Assembly: GCA_050248735.1 (NCBI GenBank) | Contig: JBFWRU010000002.1 | Location: 1 to 64,000, forward strand | Source: JACKFE01 sp050248735 | GTDB lineage: Bacteria > Nitrospirota > Nitrospiria > Nitrospirales > UBA8639 | Length of the DNA stretch: 64,000 nt | Direction of reading: 5' to 3' | Part shown: positions 45,843-54,664 of the stretch, piece after piece | Layout of the letters: every line of letters begins with the position of its first letter | Numbering within the stretch: position 1 is the stretch's first letter | Translations under genes and position numbers: made by a program | The notes under the pieces: model-generated | Told to the model about the DNA's origin: nothing | Databases searched by the model: none | What the model saw: the letters and a program-made list of their open reading frames with translations, nothing else

Positions 45843-46187
45843 TTGAAACCCACATTAAACACGGTCATCTCTCTCCTTGGAATTTTCCTGTTCTCCGCTT
45901 GCACCCAGGAAACCCAAAATAAATTCGGGCGGGCGGTACAGAATTGGACGGGCACGGATGGGATTCTGGAAGTCTATGCCGGGGACAAACTGGTCAAGCG
46001 ATTTATGGAAATCGATAAACTTTCCACGGCTATAGGCACTCAGGACAGCATTCCTCGCGCTTACCGGTTTGGTTATGGTGTATTGGACGCCAACTTGAAC
46101 GGGTTGAAGGATCCCGGCGAGAAAAAGGTTTATTTCGAGTTCAGCGACTACTCCACTCCCTATATCTTCTACGAAAATCCCGCATAA
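45843..46187 (+). CDS. Small lipoprotein
   Basis: A 114-residue lipoprotein. The start is the TTG at 45843 because AGGAGG lies 9 bases upstream and the protein then opens with an ideal signal: MKPTLN, a hydrophobic core (VISLLGIFLF) and the lipobox FSAC. The mature part is beta-rich, with GTDGILEVYAGDKLVKRFME and a short calcium-loop-like DANLNGLKDPGEKKVYFEF. Similar small envelope proteins are common, but no function is known. It is the last normal gene before the accessory region. Confidence 0.72.
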   Translation: MKPTLNTVISLLGIFLFSACTQETQNKFGRAVQNWTGTDGILEVYAGDKLVKRFMEIDKLSTAIGTQDSIPRAYRFGYGVLDANLNGLKDPGEKKVYFEFSDYSTPYIFYENPA

Positions 46188-46220
46188 CCCGCCTTCTTTT
46201 TCTGTTCCCTTCCTGCTCTT

Positions 46221-46256
46221 GATGTAGAGACGACCCGATGGGTCGCCTATCCACAT
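46221..46256. repeat. Imperfect palindromic element at the edge of the accessory region
   Basis: CGACCC and GGGTCG form a perfect core stem around GAT, and outside it GATGT pairs with ACATC across partly mismatched arms (AGAGA versus CCTATCC). The left half starts GTAGAGACGACCC, the style of dispersed palindromic repeats known in several bacteria. It also could terminate the lipoprotein gene. Confidence 0.5.
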
Positions 46257-46340
46257 CGCAGGTTACATTATTGCCCGTGTTTGGCATAGTCTCCAGAGCG
46301 CAACGTCCTCATTTAATAGTAGGGGAACGAGGCAAAACCT

Positions 46341-46679
46341 ATGGACCCAGCGACAATAATCAGTTTACTTGCAGCGGCAGCGGGAGCTTTGGGAACAGAA
46401 GCCATCAAAGATCTGTATGAAGCTGTAAAACATCGCATAAAAAAGCTGTTTGCCCAGGATGAACATCTGCTTGAAGCACTAGAGGATTTCGAAGCCAAAC
46501 CTCAATCCGGTCTGAAACGGAAAACCTTACAAGAGCAAATCGAAAGAACGAACCTTGCCAAAGCCCCTGAAGTCATTGAGCATCTGGCCAAGTTGGAAGC
46601 GCGATTAATCCACCTGGGGGAAAGCCAAACTGCCGCGCTCGAGGGCAGCGGGTTGGTGGTGCAGGGCAAAAAAATATAG
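46341..46679 (+). CDS. 5' part of the disrupted NACHT gene (or small helical protein)
   Basis: A 112-residue open frame, mostly helical, with a hydrophobic Ala-rich start (IISLLAAAAGALGTEAIKDL) and charged helices (LEALEDFEAKPQSGLKRKTL). It ends GSGLVVQGKKI and a TAG. A -1 shift in the seven-A run at 46668-46674 continues as NIGAGKRGVAAKQ into the frame of the next segment, without a stop. The glycine-rich GSG..VQGK..GAGKRGVA pattern resembles linkers between effector and NACHT modules in STAND proteins. I therefore read it as the N-terminus of the large broken gene, but an independent small protein is possible. Confidence 0.55.
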   Translation: MDPATIISLLAAAAGALGTEAIKDLYEAVKHRIKKLFAQDEHLLEALEDFEAKPQSGLKRKTLQEQIERTNLAKAPEVIEHLAKLEARLIHLGESQTAALEGSGLVVQGKKI

Positions 46680-46696
46680 GGGCTGGGAAAAGAGGG

Positions 46697-48204
46697 GTGG
46701 CAGCAAAGCAAATCAAAAAATCTCAAGTGAATACAGGGAGGGAAGGCAAAAACATCAAAACGAAATTGTATATTGAACGTGCGATATTACAAGGCGCTTC
46801 TCCTGCCCAGAATAAAAATGAGAAAGCCAAAGAACGATACCTCACACGATTAATCAACGAATGTCAGACCTTGCCGCTGGCGGCGTTGGGAGGGGGAGAT
46901 GAACTCAAGGGGGAGGTGACTCTGAATCAAGTCTATATTGAACTGGACACGCAAACCCCTCGCGTAGATACAGCAGAAGAGCCCAAGGGGCGAGAGCGTG
47001 TGCGCTAACAGGCTCTGCCTTCCTTAGAACAAAAAAATGTTTACACGGTATGGGAGGTTTGGAAGCAGACGAAAAAACTACTGCTTTTGGGTGGGCCAGG
47101 AAGCGGAAAGAGTACGTTTGCCAAGGAACTTTGCGCAAAAATGGCACATATCCAGTTGAACAAGACACATCCGCCTGAAGGGTGTGAGAGGCAACTCCTT
47201 CCGCTCTTCCTGGTTCTCCGTCACGTGCTCCTACAATTGAGTCAACTTAATTTCACCGACGTTTCGCTTGAACAACAGGACCAACGGCTGGCGAATGTGC
47301 TGTTTCAAGCCTGGTGCAAGCAGCTTGCTCAAGACCAGAAGACTGTCATGGACATCTTAGAAGAGTCGCTACTTTCTGGAAATGTGCTGCTGGTGTTTGA
47401 TGGCGTTGATGAAGTGCCCGTTGAATAGCGTCCCCGTGTATATCAAGCAGTCATGGCGGTCTTGGCCCACTATCCCAAACTAAAACATATTATTATTACT
47501 TGCCGTAGCCGTTCCTACACGGGCCCGGAGATGTTGCCGGGGTTTGTTCCCCACCATCTGGCCCCTTTTAATGAAGACCAAATTCGGCAATTCGTCCGGG
47601 CGTGGTATGCCGCGCAGCATGGACTGGATGCCGCTAGCCGTAAAACCAGAACGCAAGATTTGCAGGCAAACGCTCTTGGCCCGTTAGCGGAACTCTCGTC
47701 CAATCCCATGCTGCTCACTACCATGGCGATTCTACATCGGAAGGGAGCGGGGCTGCCAAAAGAACGGGTCAAACTCTATGATTTGGCAGTCAATACCATG
47801 CTCCAGCGCTGGGAGAAGGATCGAGACACGGAGGAGTCACGGCCAATCCGTTCGGTGCTCGACCATGAAGTGCGGCTTCGTGAAGTTCTGGAGCATATCG
47901 CCCATTTTGTGCATGAGACCGAAAGCGGCCAGGAGAATCGCGAGGGCATGAATCGGTATGCGTTATTACAAGAACTCGAACATCATAAGTTATTGGGGCC
48001 ATTGGCCGGGCCTTTTCTTAATTATGTGGATCAGCGGGCTGGACTGTTGAGCGGAGAGGGGGGTGGGGTGGGGAGGGGAGGGGCATTCCCCAAACCTACC
48101 GGTTTCCCCATCGAACATTCCAGGAGTATTTGCCCGGGTGTCATATGGTCAAGGGTCGTCGCATTCATCGGGCCTATCGAAAGCGAGCCGGCGAAGGCGA
48201 TTAG
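46697..48204 (+). pseudogene. STAND/NACHT-type ATPase, disrupted
   Basis: One frame contains most of a NACHT ATPase. Walker A is LLLGGPGSGKSTFAKEL (about 47080-47130) and Walker B is LLVFDGVDEVP (just before 47426). The sensor region IIITCRSRSY, a LSSNPMLLTTMAILHRKG helix and a later FPHRTFQEYL segment complete the family pattern. It is broken by TAA at 47006-47008, TAG at 47426-47428, a frameshift in the G-rich run near 48057-48082 and TAG at 48202-48204. NACHT STAND proteins are oligomerising switches, often in defence or signalling. It continues in frame into the FGE-fold ORF at 48211. Sequencing error cannot be excluded, but several independent lesions favour decay. Confidence 0.7.
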
Positions 48205-48210
48205 TGGTAT

Positions 48211-49413
48211 ATGGCGGCACAGTTAGGAGCCGAGGAGCTCCGATTCAATCGGCGCGATGAAGAAGCCTTGCTGGACCTAGCCTATGAGCTATGCCCCGAC
48301 CTGCAGTCGAACAATGAGGCCCAATGGCGCAGCAATCTCTGGGGCGGGGCTGTCGCCGTCTTACTGGGAGCGGAACCGTTTGAAGCCGATGCCGAATATT
48401 CCCGATGGGGAATCAAATTTCTTGAAACAGTAAAACAACGTTTGGAACAACTCATACAAAAAAGTCCATTGTCCCCGCTGGAACGGGCAGAGGCAGGACG
48501 ACATTTAGCCAAACTGGGCGATCCACGATTTCGCGAAGATGCTTGGTGGCTGCCGGATGAACCCCTGTTAGGCTTTGTGGAAATTCCCGCGGGCCCTTTT
48601 CAGATGGGAGAATCGGGAGAAGGCCGAAGCATTGAAATTCCGTATGCCTATTACATCTCTCGCTATCCCATCACGCAGGCGCAGTTCCAGTCATTTGTGG
48701 ATGATGGCGGCTATCAAGAGGAATCCTTCTGGCCGGAAGCCAAATCGGCGGGTGTCTGGGCTGCAGGAACGGTACAGAGACGATTGGACAATCAACCCCG
48801 TCAACAACCAGAAAAGTTCGGCGACCCTTTTGGGCTTTCCAATCATCCGGTGGTGGGTGTGACCTGGTATGAAGCCCTGGCGTATTGCCGGTGGCTGACA
48901 AAAAAACTAAGGCAGTGGGAACGTACGCCGGAACCCTTACGGACCATATTGCAAACGGGTGGGGAGGCTGGGAAGCCATGGTCCATCATGTTGCCCAACG
49001 AACCCGAATGGGAGAAGGCCGCACGAGGAATGAACGATGATCGACTGTATCCCTGGGGTAAAGTCGCCGACCCCACTCGAGCGAACTATCGTGAAACTAA
49101 TATCAATGCCACGAGTGCGGTGGGCTATTTTCCACAAGGGAAAAGTCCGTACCAGGTGGAGGAGATGAGCGGGAATGTGTGGGAATGGACGCGGAGTTTG
49201 TACGAAGAGGAACCGTATCCCAAGGACCGAAAAGCTTGGGCCATACGAGAAGACCTTATTGCTGAGGCGGATCATCGCCGTGTGCTGCGTGGCGGGTCGT
49301 GGTACAACGTCGACTACGGCATGCACTGTGCTAACCGCTACGGAGACTTCACGGATTTCAGGAGCCGCAGCTTCGGGTTTCGCGTGGCGGCCTCTCCATT
49401 TTCTTCACGCTGA
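48211..49413 (+). CDS. FGE-sulfatase (SUMF1) fold domain protein, C-terminal part of the NACHT gene
   Basis: A 400-residue intact frame. Residues 1-110 are helical and would link to the NACHT part. From about 125 a formylglycine-generating-enzyme fold begins: FVEIPAGPFQMGESGEG, YYISRYPITQAQFQSFVDDG, HPVVGVTWYEALAYCRWL, MLPNEPEWEKAARG, EEMSGNVWEWTRSLY, RVLRGGSW and GFRVA at the end. The fold is that of C-type-lectin-like DGR target proteins as well as true FGE. Residues 365-388 are encoded by 24 codons of which 17 end in C, see the variable-region entry. The ATG at 48211 has no clear ribosome binding site, and an in-frame TAG lies just upstream at 48202. Expression as a separate protein is therefore doubtful. 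Confidence 0.75.
   Translation: MAAQLGAEELRFNRRDEEALLDLAYELCPDLQSNNEAQWRSNLWGGAVAVLLGAEPFEADAEYSRWGIKFLETVKQRLEQLIQKSPLSPLERAEAGRHLAKLGDPRFREDAWWLPDEPLLGFVEIPAGPFQMGESGEGRSIEIPYAYYISRYPITQAQFQSFVDDGGYQEESFWPEAKSAGVWAAGTVQRRLDNQPRQQPEKFGDPFGLSNHPVVGVTWYEALAYCRWLTKKLRQWERTPEPLRTILQTGGEAGKPWSIMLPNEPEWEKAARGMNDDRLYPWGKVADPTRANYRETNINATSAVGYFPQGKSPYQVEEMSGNVWEWTRSLYEEEPYPKDRKAWAIREDLIAEADHRRVLRGGSWYNVDYGMHCANRYGDFTDFRSRSFGFRVAASPFSSR
49282..49386 (+). other. Candidate DGR variable region (VR)
   Basis: The last part of the FGE domain between RVLRGGSW and GFRV shows codons TAC AAC GTC GAC TAC GGC ... CAC ... AAC CGC TAC ... GAC TTC ... TTC ... AGC CGC AGC TTC. Seventeen of 24 end in C while the first two bases vary. 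Adenine mutagenesis of AAC codons in a template repeat leaves this pattern. Position (C-terminus of a lectin-like fold, just before the stop) also fits. No template repeat is present in the window. Confidence 0.6.
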
Positions 49414-49780
49414 CCTCTGTCTGCTCTGGCCTCTGGAACTCTGTTGTTTGGCGGGTCGTTTCTGCTTTCCAACGAGTATGCAATAGGTTGTAAGAATACA
49501 GAAAATTGAGATTCTTTCTCCGGTCTGGTTGATACCTATCCCACTTGCCTATAGGCATGACCTCTGAAATATGAGATGATACAGAAAGATTTTCTAACCC
49601 TTCCGCAAGCTTGCCTTTTCCATTCTCTCAAAGGCATGGTTCATGACTCATAGGTATCGAACCTCATCGCCTTGCTCTCATGTGTGCTGAGCCTGGTGGC
49701 CCTGCCAATAATAATAACGAATTTTCAAGGAATGTTTTGCTAGCCATGAGTCTGAGGGTGATGGCAAAAGTTTTAAAACT
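49414..49780. other. Region downstream of the variable gene, no reverse transcriptase
   Basis: 367 bases where a DGR would carry its accessory gene, template repeat and reverse transcriptase. It holds no sizeable gene. A 10-base copy of GGCGGGTCGT at 49450-49459 repeats the start of the variable region (49291-49300), but no adenine-rich template follows, so it may be chance. CTCTG-type repeats follow the stop codon directly. Confidence 0.45.
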
Positions 49781-49804
49781 CCCAGCCGACTTTTTCGGCT
49801 AGGG
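49781..49804 (-). terminator. Terminator of the methyltransferase-like gene
   Basis: AGCCGA and TCGGCT around CTTTT, extended by CCC/GGG with one unpaired A. On the minus strand it is followed by GAGTTTTAAAACTTTT. The stem overlaps the stop codon of the gene at 49799. Confidence 0.6.
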
Positions 49805-50470
49805 ATCTCTTGCAGGTTGTGGCTCGATCTTGAGCTCAGAAGACGGTTTTTCAAAAAAACTGAACGTATAGTTGTAGTGAGGTTTCGTACTATAATGTGA
49901 TGTGGCGAGAGGAGGGAAGACAAATGGATTGAATTTTCGAAGACTATGTAAGTCGTCATTAGAAAATGGCAGAAACTCCGGATCATCCTCTCTTCCGAGC
50001 ACAAGTTTTCCACCCTGCCGTAAACAGGTATAGCAGCTATCAAAGGCCTGCTCGGCCTGGAATACATTATTCAAACCGTATCCCAAGACGCCATTGCAAA
50101 AGATTACATCCAAAGATTCCGCTTGGAAATGTCGATCCAGGAGTTCAATCGTCGTTATTATATGGCGGCTTGTCCCAAATCGTTTTTTTTTCGGGTCTGA
50201 GTCTATGGTCCAGTACTCGGATTTTTTAAACTGTTTTTCGTAGTGTTTGGTGTACCAGTCACATCCAACGAATAAAACCCGCGCTTCTTTCTGTTGGATG
50301 GCAAAGTAAGGAATGATGGTATTTTCTAAGATACTTCGTGCAGGACTATGGTAACGGACGGGGATTCCCAGTCGGGTTTTTATTTCTATCTCTAATGTGC
50401 GGGTCAGTTTAGAGCGACGGAATTTTTTAACGAGAGGGGTTAGAGTTGGGAGAACTCCAATGAAACTCAT
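49799..50470 (-). CDS. SAM-dependent methyltransferase-like protein
   Basis: A 223-residue protein with a class I methyltransferase-like core: RVLFVGCDWYTKHYEKQF (motif I position), YWTIDSDPKKKRFG with the acidic residue, SLDVIFCNGVLGYGLN and LRQGGKLVLGRE. The substrate is unknown. AAGGAGAAGGAAC before the ATG is a strong ribosome binding site, so it is probably expressed. It has long non-coding flanks on both sides (over 360 and 620 bases), typical of an acquired gene in an accessory region. Related proteins often sit near sugar or lipid modification genes, but no such neighbours exist here. Confidence 0.68.
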   Translation of the reverse strand: MSFIGVLPTLTPLVKKFRRSKLTRTLEIEIKTRLGIPVRYHSPARSILENTIIPYFAIQQKEARVLFVGCDWYTKHYEKQFKKSEYWTIDSDPKKKRFGTSRHIITTIELLDRHFQAESLDVIFCNGVLGYGLNNVFQAEQAFDSCYTCLRQGGKLVLGREDDPEFLPFSNDDLHSLRKFNPFVFPPLATSHYSTKPHYNYTFSFFEKPSSELKIEPQPARDP

Positions 50471-51093
50471 GTTCCTTCTCCTTTTCTTAGCGAAGATTTG
50501 AAGTCATCAGTGTCATTTACTTATTAAGATAAAACAAGCAATATCTATACTCAACCCCTGTGGGTGAAATGGATTGAGCGCTGTGGAAAGGGACAAGAAA
50601 ATTTTAAGAGATTTCACAGAAAATGGTAGAGTAAGAACCTACATGAGACAACATAGGATAACTTCGATACACATGCATGGAATAGTTGTTCATCAGAAAT
50701 GGCAGGCAACGACATTTTGTCTCAATGCTGAGTGTATTGCATTGAGCTAATGTTACTTTCAGATGGCAAAGACTGGAACGGCACCGACAGGCAACGAAGT
50801 CGGACTATCAGTCCACGTCAGTGTAGGGCATTAACGTTTTTGACTGGAGTCCTGATAACCAATTTTGAGGAGGCATTGACTGTCATCTCAACAGTTGTTC
50901 ATGGAAAGGTTCAAGTCTTACACGGTTGAAATCTTTGCGCTGAGTTACGGGAAAGAATTTTGGTCTTTGTCAGATTAGGATTTGCCTAATGCCCCTAGGA
51001 TGATTTGGTGAAATATGAGAGGATAATGAACGCCAATATCCTGAAGGGTTCGAAATCTCCATTTTTATCCCTATTCTTGCAAAGGGAAATTGT
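50471..51093. other. Long intergenic region
   Basis: 623 bases between divergent genes. A 65-codon frame at 50732-50929 lacks features and was not called. No repeat, RNA gene or clear promoter was recognised. AAAGGGAA about 9 bases before the ATG at 51094 serves as ribosome binding site. Confidence 0.4.
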
Positions 51094-52434
51094 ATGCCCA
51101 ATTTTAAGAAATGCCGGCTTTTGCTGATTTCGATCATATTGGCTCTTTTCGGCTTGAACAGCTGGGCCCATGCACCTCTGCTCACTGAAGCAGGAGAAGT
51201 CCCGAACTCACCCAATCCCCCGACCCGCAGTCTTCCGGAGTTGGTCAGAGAATATGTGCAGACCACTTCTGTGGAAACCGCACAAACGTTGTTGGTCGAC
51301 ATCCAACTCATGCCCGACGCCAATGTGGAATCCATTACTCAGATTCTTTTGGAGACACCTCAATATGACTCGCAACCGGTGGGCGCTCAACCCCATCGTT
51401 CAGTGACGGTCAGAGGACTGGAGCAGCCCTATGCGCTCTATGTGCCCAAGTCGTATGACCCGAAACGTGCCTATCCCCTGATTCTGTGTCTGCATGGCGC
51501 AGGGTTTACCGGGGAAGCCTATCTGGATCGCTGGATGCCGCGGTTGGGCGAGAAATATATTCTGGCGTGTCCATCCATATCCATGGGTGCCTGGTGGACC
51601 CGATCTGGGGAAGAATTGGTCATGCAGGTCTTACAGGAGGTTCAAGCCCGATACCATGTCGATCCCGATCGGATCATGTTAACCGGCATGTCCAACGGAG
51701 GTATTGGAACCTGGATCATCGGCATGCACCATGCCGACCGCTTTGCCGGCATCGCCCCGATGGCCAGCGGTATTGACGATGTGCTGTTTCCCTTTGTTGC
51801 AAATTTGGCGCACACCCCGGTGTATGTCATTCATGGGGCACACGATCAAGTCATGCCCGTACAGCTCAGCCGGGATTTAATCAAGGAAATGGAGCGCCGA
51901 GGAATTCCTTATTTCTACCGTGAACATCAATGGACGCATCCCCATGCGGGAGGACATTTCTTTCCTAAACAGGAATTGCCGGATCTCGTGACCTGGTTTG
52001 ACGGGCTGAAGCGGGTGCCCTTGCCACACCGCGTGGCCCTGGTCCGGGATGCCACGCATCTGACGCCATTTTATTGGGTCCGTATCGATACGACCGAGCA
52101 AATTGCGGCCTTTACGGAAAGCCTCATCGACAGCCGTGACGAATTTATCACAGGCGGAGTCTATGCCAAACTCCATGCGGAGATCACGACTTCAAACAAG
52201 ATTGTGGTGAACACCAATCGAATCCGGAGATTTACGGTGTTTCTGAATCAGGATCTGGTGGATTTCTCCAAACCTATTGTCATCGAAACCAACGGAAAGA
52301 TTTCTTTTGAAGGCATGGTAGAGCCCAAGATCGAAGTTCTCCTTGAGGAAGTCCGGCACCGCCCTGACCGCCACATCCTCTTTCCTGCCAAACTCACTAT
52401 AGATGTCCTGTCTACCAATAGCGTCAATGAATAG
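51094..52434 (+). CDS. Secreted alpha/beta-hydrolase (esterase / depolymerase-like)
   Basis: A 446-residue exported enzyme. The signal peptide is MPNFKKCRLLLISIILALFG with cleavage after SWAHA. The hydrolase domain shows the oxyanion region LILCLHGAGFTGE and the nucleophile Ser200 in TGMSNGG. The acid Asp251 is in HGAHDQVMP and the base His288 in HPHAGGHFFP. The order and spacing resemble feruloyl-esterase and polyhydroxybutyrate-depolymerase relatives. The last 110 residues form a beta-rich domain of unknown role. Substrate cannot be told from sequence. It stands alone between long intergenic stretches. Confidence 0.82.
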   Translation: MPNFKKCRLLLISIILALFGLNSWAHAPLLTEAGEVPNSPNPPTRSLPELVREYVQTTSVETAQTLLVDIQLMPDANVESITQILLETPQYDSQPVGAQPHRSVTVRGLEQPYALYVPKSYDPKRAYPLILCLHGAGFTGEAYLDRWMPRLGEKYILACPSISMGAWWTRSGEELVMQVLQEVQARYHVDPDRIMLTGMSNGGIGTWIIGMHHADRFAGIAPMASGIDDVLFPFVANLAHTPVYVIHGAHDQVMPVQLSRDLIKEMERRGIPYFYREHQWTHPHAGGHFFPKQELPDLVTWFDGLKRVPLPHRVALVRDATHLTPFYWVRIDTTEQIAAFTESLIDSRDEFITGGVYAKLHAEITTSNKIVVNTNRIRRFTVFLNQDLVDFSKPIVIETNGKISFEGMVEPKIEVLLEEVRHRPDRHILFPAKLTIDVLSTNSVNE

Positions 52435-52555
52435 TAGAGGCCTTAACGGTTTAGTTGATGGTAATTTACGGTTCAAAAATTAAAGGAAATTATTATTAAA
52501 TAAACCTGCAGGGATGCTTAATGTAAGTGTTCTCAATCTTTAATTGGCCCTATTT

Positions 52556-53746
52556 TTATCGAAGGCCAAATTGTGCAACGATGGCAGGCCTTCTCGCTAG
52601 AAGATGTTCTAAATGGCTCTCCGGCCACATTTCTATTCTTAGTGCGAAATCCGAGTTGTTTTGCCTTTCAATGATTGCAACTGCATCGGAAGTGAAGCGC
52701 CCGGATGTTGCAATCACATGTACGTCTACTCTAGGTGGTTCCCACAGCTTCATCTGATCTTTGAGGGTTGATACTTCTGTTGGGCCAACGCTCTTGGATT
52801 GCCAATGCTTGCATTGGATGATGACTCGGTGCCGCATGGTGCCGCTCAATGAGTCGGAATACACTCGGTAAACCGAAAGATCGCGACCGCGATCTGGTGC
52901 GTTAGTTTTCATCAGCCATTCTGGGTTTTCATATCCCTCTTCAGATGAGATAAGTACAAATATAAGTCGCTCAAATTGTTCATCAGTTAATGTTTCCCAT
53001 TTGAGCCTCGTTGCCACTGGTCCCCTTGGTTTTGAGCTAACCAATATCCCTAGATCTTGCACTTCAACTGGAATAGGTTCCTTTTCGCCATACATGGACT
53101 TTCGCAATCCTGCCTTTGCGATTGGCCAGTCATTTTCGATAATGTCTTGAAGGTCGCACCGCATGCTGAAGTGCATATGTCGATGAAGGGCTGACCAATG
53201 AGGTGGCTTGGGGACACTACTACCAAGCAATGTATCAATTTGGGCAACGTTTTGCTTTAGCTCATCGAACTGATCATGGGTGACCACCTGGTTGGAATCT
53301 TCCTCAGATTCTAACAACTTGGAAAGAGTTCGAAGATTGGCGTCGATTGAATCGATCAATTCTGTCAAGGTATCTTGGATTAATTCGCGACGTTTTTGGT
53401 TGAAACGATAACGATATTCGCGAAGTAGCTTTGCTGGTTCCGCAATCTTTTCTTCTACGAAAATGCTGCAATCTATCTCACCTATTTCTTGTGCATCTAA
53501 TCGGTTTCGAGCGATCTCATTTGCATCCATAAAGTAGATCCACGGCTTCCAGCCATCGATCATTGGGATTTCCGCGAGAAGGGAACTAAAGATCCGGCAG
53601 TTATCTTCGTATTCTGGGTTCTCTCCGAAGACCACGCCCTGTGGAATTGAGGCTTCAATGTCCTTTAAAACATTCTCTGCTTTTACCAGGTTGGCCTCTG
53701 CACCCTCGAAGTGACGGAGTGCTGCGTTCAGGGGGCTGTCAGTCAT
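52556..53746 (-). CDS. Mrr-like restriction endonuclease-fold protein
   Basis: A 396-residue protein. The C-terminal part is an Mrr_cat-like nuclease domain: TDEQFERLIFVLISSEEGYE, RGRDLSVYRV with the catalytic Asp, then VIIQCKHWQ with the QxK pair of the PD-(D/E)xK fold, and DVHVIATSGRFTSDAVAIIE. The N-terminal 230 residues are helical, with a possible coiled coil (DTLTELIDSIDANLRTLSKL), and I do not recognise them. GGAG lies 6 bases before the ATG. Mrr-type proteins cut modified DNA; no partner methyltransferase is adjacent. It is likely a defence gene acquired together with this accessory stretch. Confidence 0.8.
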   Translation of the reverse strand: MTDSPLNAALRHFEGAEANLVKAENVLKDIEASIPQGVVFGENPEYEDNCRIFSSLLAEIPMIDGWKPWIYFMDANEIARNRLDAQEIGEIDCSIFVEEKIAEPAKLLREYRYRFNQKRRELIQDTLTELIDSIDANLRTLSKLLESEEDSNQVVTHDQFDELKQNVAQIDTLLGSSVPKPPHWSALHRHMHFSMRCDLQDIIENDWPIAKAGLRKSMYGEKEPIPVEVQDLGILVSSKPRGPVATRLKWETLTDEQFERLIFVLISSEEGYENPEWLMKTNAPDRGRDLSVYRVYSDSLSGTMRHRVIIQCKHWQSKSVGPTEVSTLKDQMKLWEPPRVDVHVIATSGRFTSDAVAIIERQNNSDFALRIEMWPESHLEHLLARRPAIVAQFGLR

Positions 53747-54664
53747 TCAGTCTCCATAAGGTGATGCAAGCAATATAATTTGGAGAAAGAACTCCCAAAT
53801 AAAATGATGCTGATATATGGAAATTTAAATATAACCCTTTACACTGTCAACCATTTCCCCTACTGCGAGGGTTGTGTTGAAAAACGAAAAAAATCGCCTT
53901 GGGAACCTGTGCTATTACTGGAGTTTAACTTGGGGTAGGCTTGATGAAAACCTAGTATTGTCTTTCACTTGCTTAGATGCAAGGCCGTTCGTCTCCCACC
54001 TCAGGGTCTTCCCTCAAAATTTTAACGGCCTCTACGGGGTTGAATTCTGTTGAAGCGATTCTTTAAGTCCCCCGTGCCAGACGATTGCTCTGGTTGGAAA
54101 TTATCTTTAACGATCAGTTCGACTTCAAGTCTTGGCAGCATGATCCAAAGGTTCAAGCGGCTTATCGCAAAACCTGCCAGTGGTTCACCACCTACCGGAG
54201 TTTAATTCAATCCGTATTACCTCGGGTGTCACTCCCGCCGGACTCAGGAAAAATCGACCAGCGAGCCTATCGGACGTTTGCGGAGGCGTTGCAATTTGTC
54301 GCTCCTCAATCTTAAGGCTGTTTGTGACTTTTTCGATAAATATGCTCCTTAAACTCAGGGCATCCTGGATATTCAGGCTGTCGCCGATTCAGCGTTAGAA
54401 GCTTCCTCCAAAGATAGGGTCTTATATTCCTTTAGGAAACCCGTCGATTTGTTTTGCCGGCGTCTTGATGCCAATCCGCCTTTATAGCCTTAACCGGCTG
54501 ATCATCTGTCAGTGAAAATTCAGGGATGGGTACTGGGGCACTAGGAACCATTTGGGGTTTGTAGTACAGTTGTCTATCCAACTTCTTTTCTCTCTAGTGA
54601 ATTTAAACTCAAGATAGCGATAAGCGAGGCCTCCCTTGCCGGCAGATCACGGAACTTTTCTTAG
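53747..54664. other. Long intergenic region with a possible gene remnant
   Basis: 918 bases without a solid gene. A 76-codon open frame at 54085-54315 (plus strand) begins with TTG and has protein-like composition (FKSWQHDPKVQAAYRKTCQW). It lacks a good start and ribosome binding site, so it may be a leftover of a larger gene. No repeats, tRNA or terminator with a U-tract were recognised. The sequence before 54665 offers no SD. Confidence 0.4.

Noticed and set aside
49441..49475. 10-base repeat of the variable-region start as a DGR template repeat
   Set aside because: Only GGCGGGTCGT matches; no AAC-rich sequence or second anchor follows.
53747..54664. Possible CRISPR or tandem repeats in the long gap
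   Set aside because: Read for regularly spaced repeats; none found.
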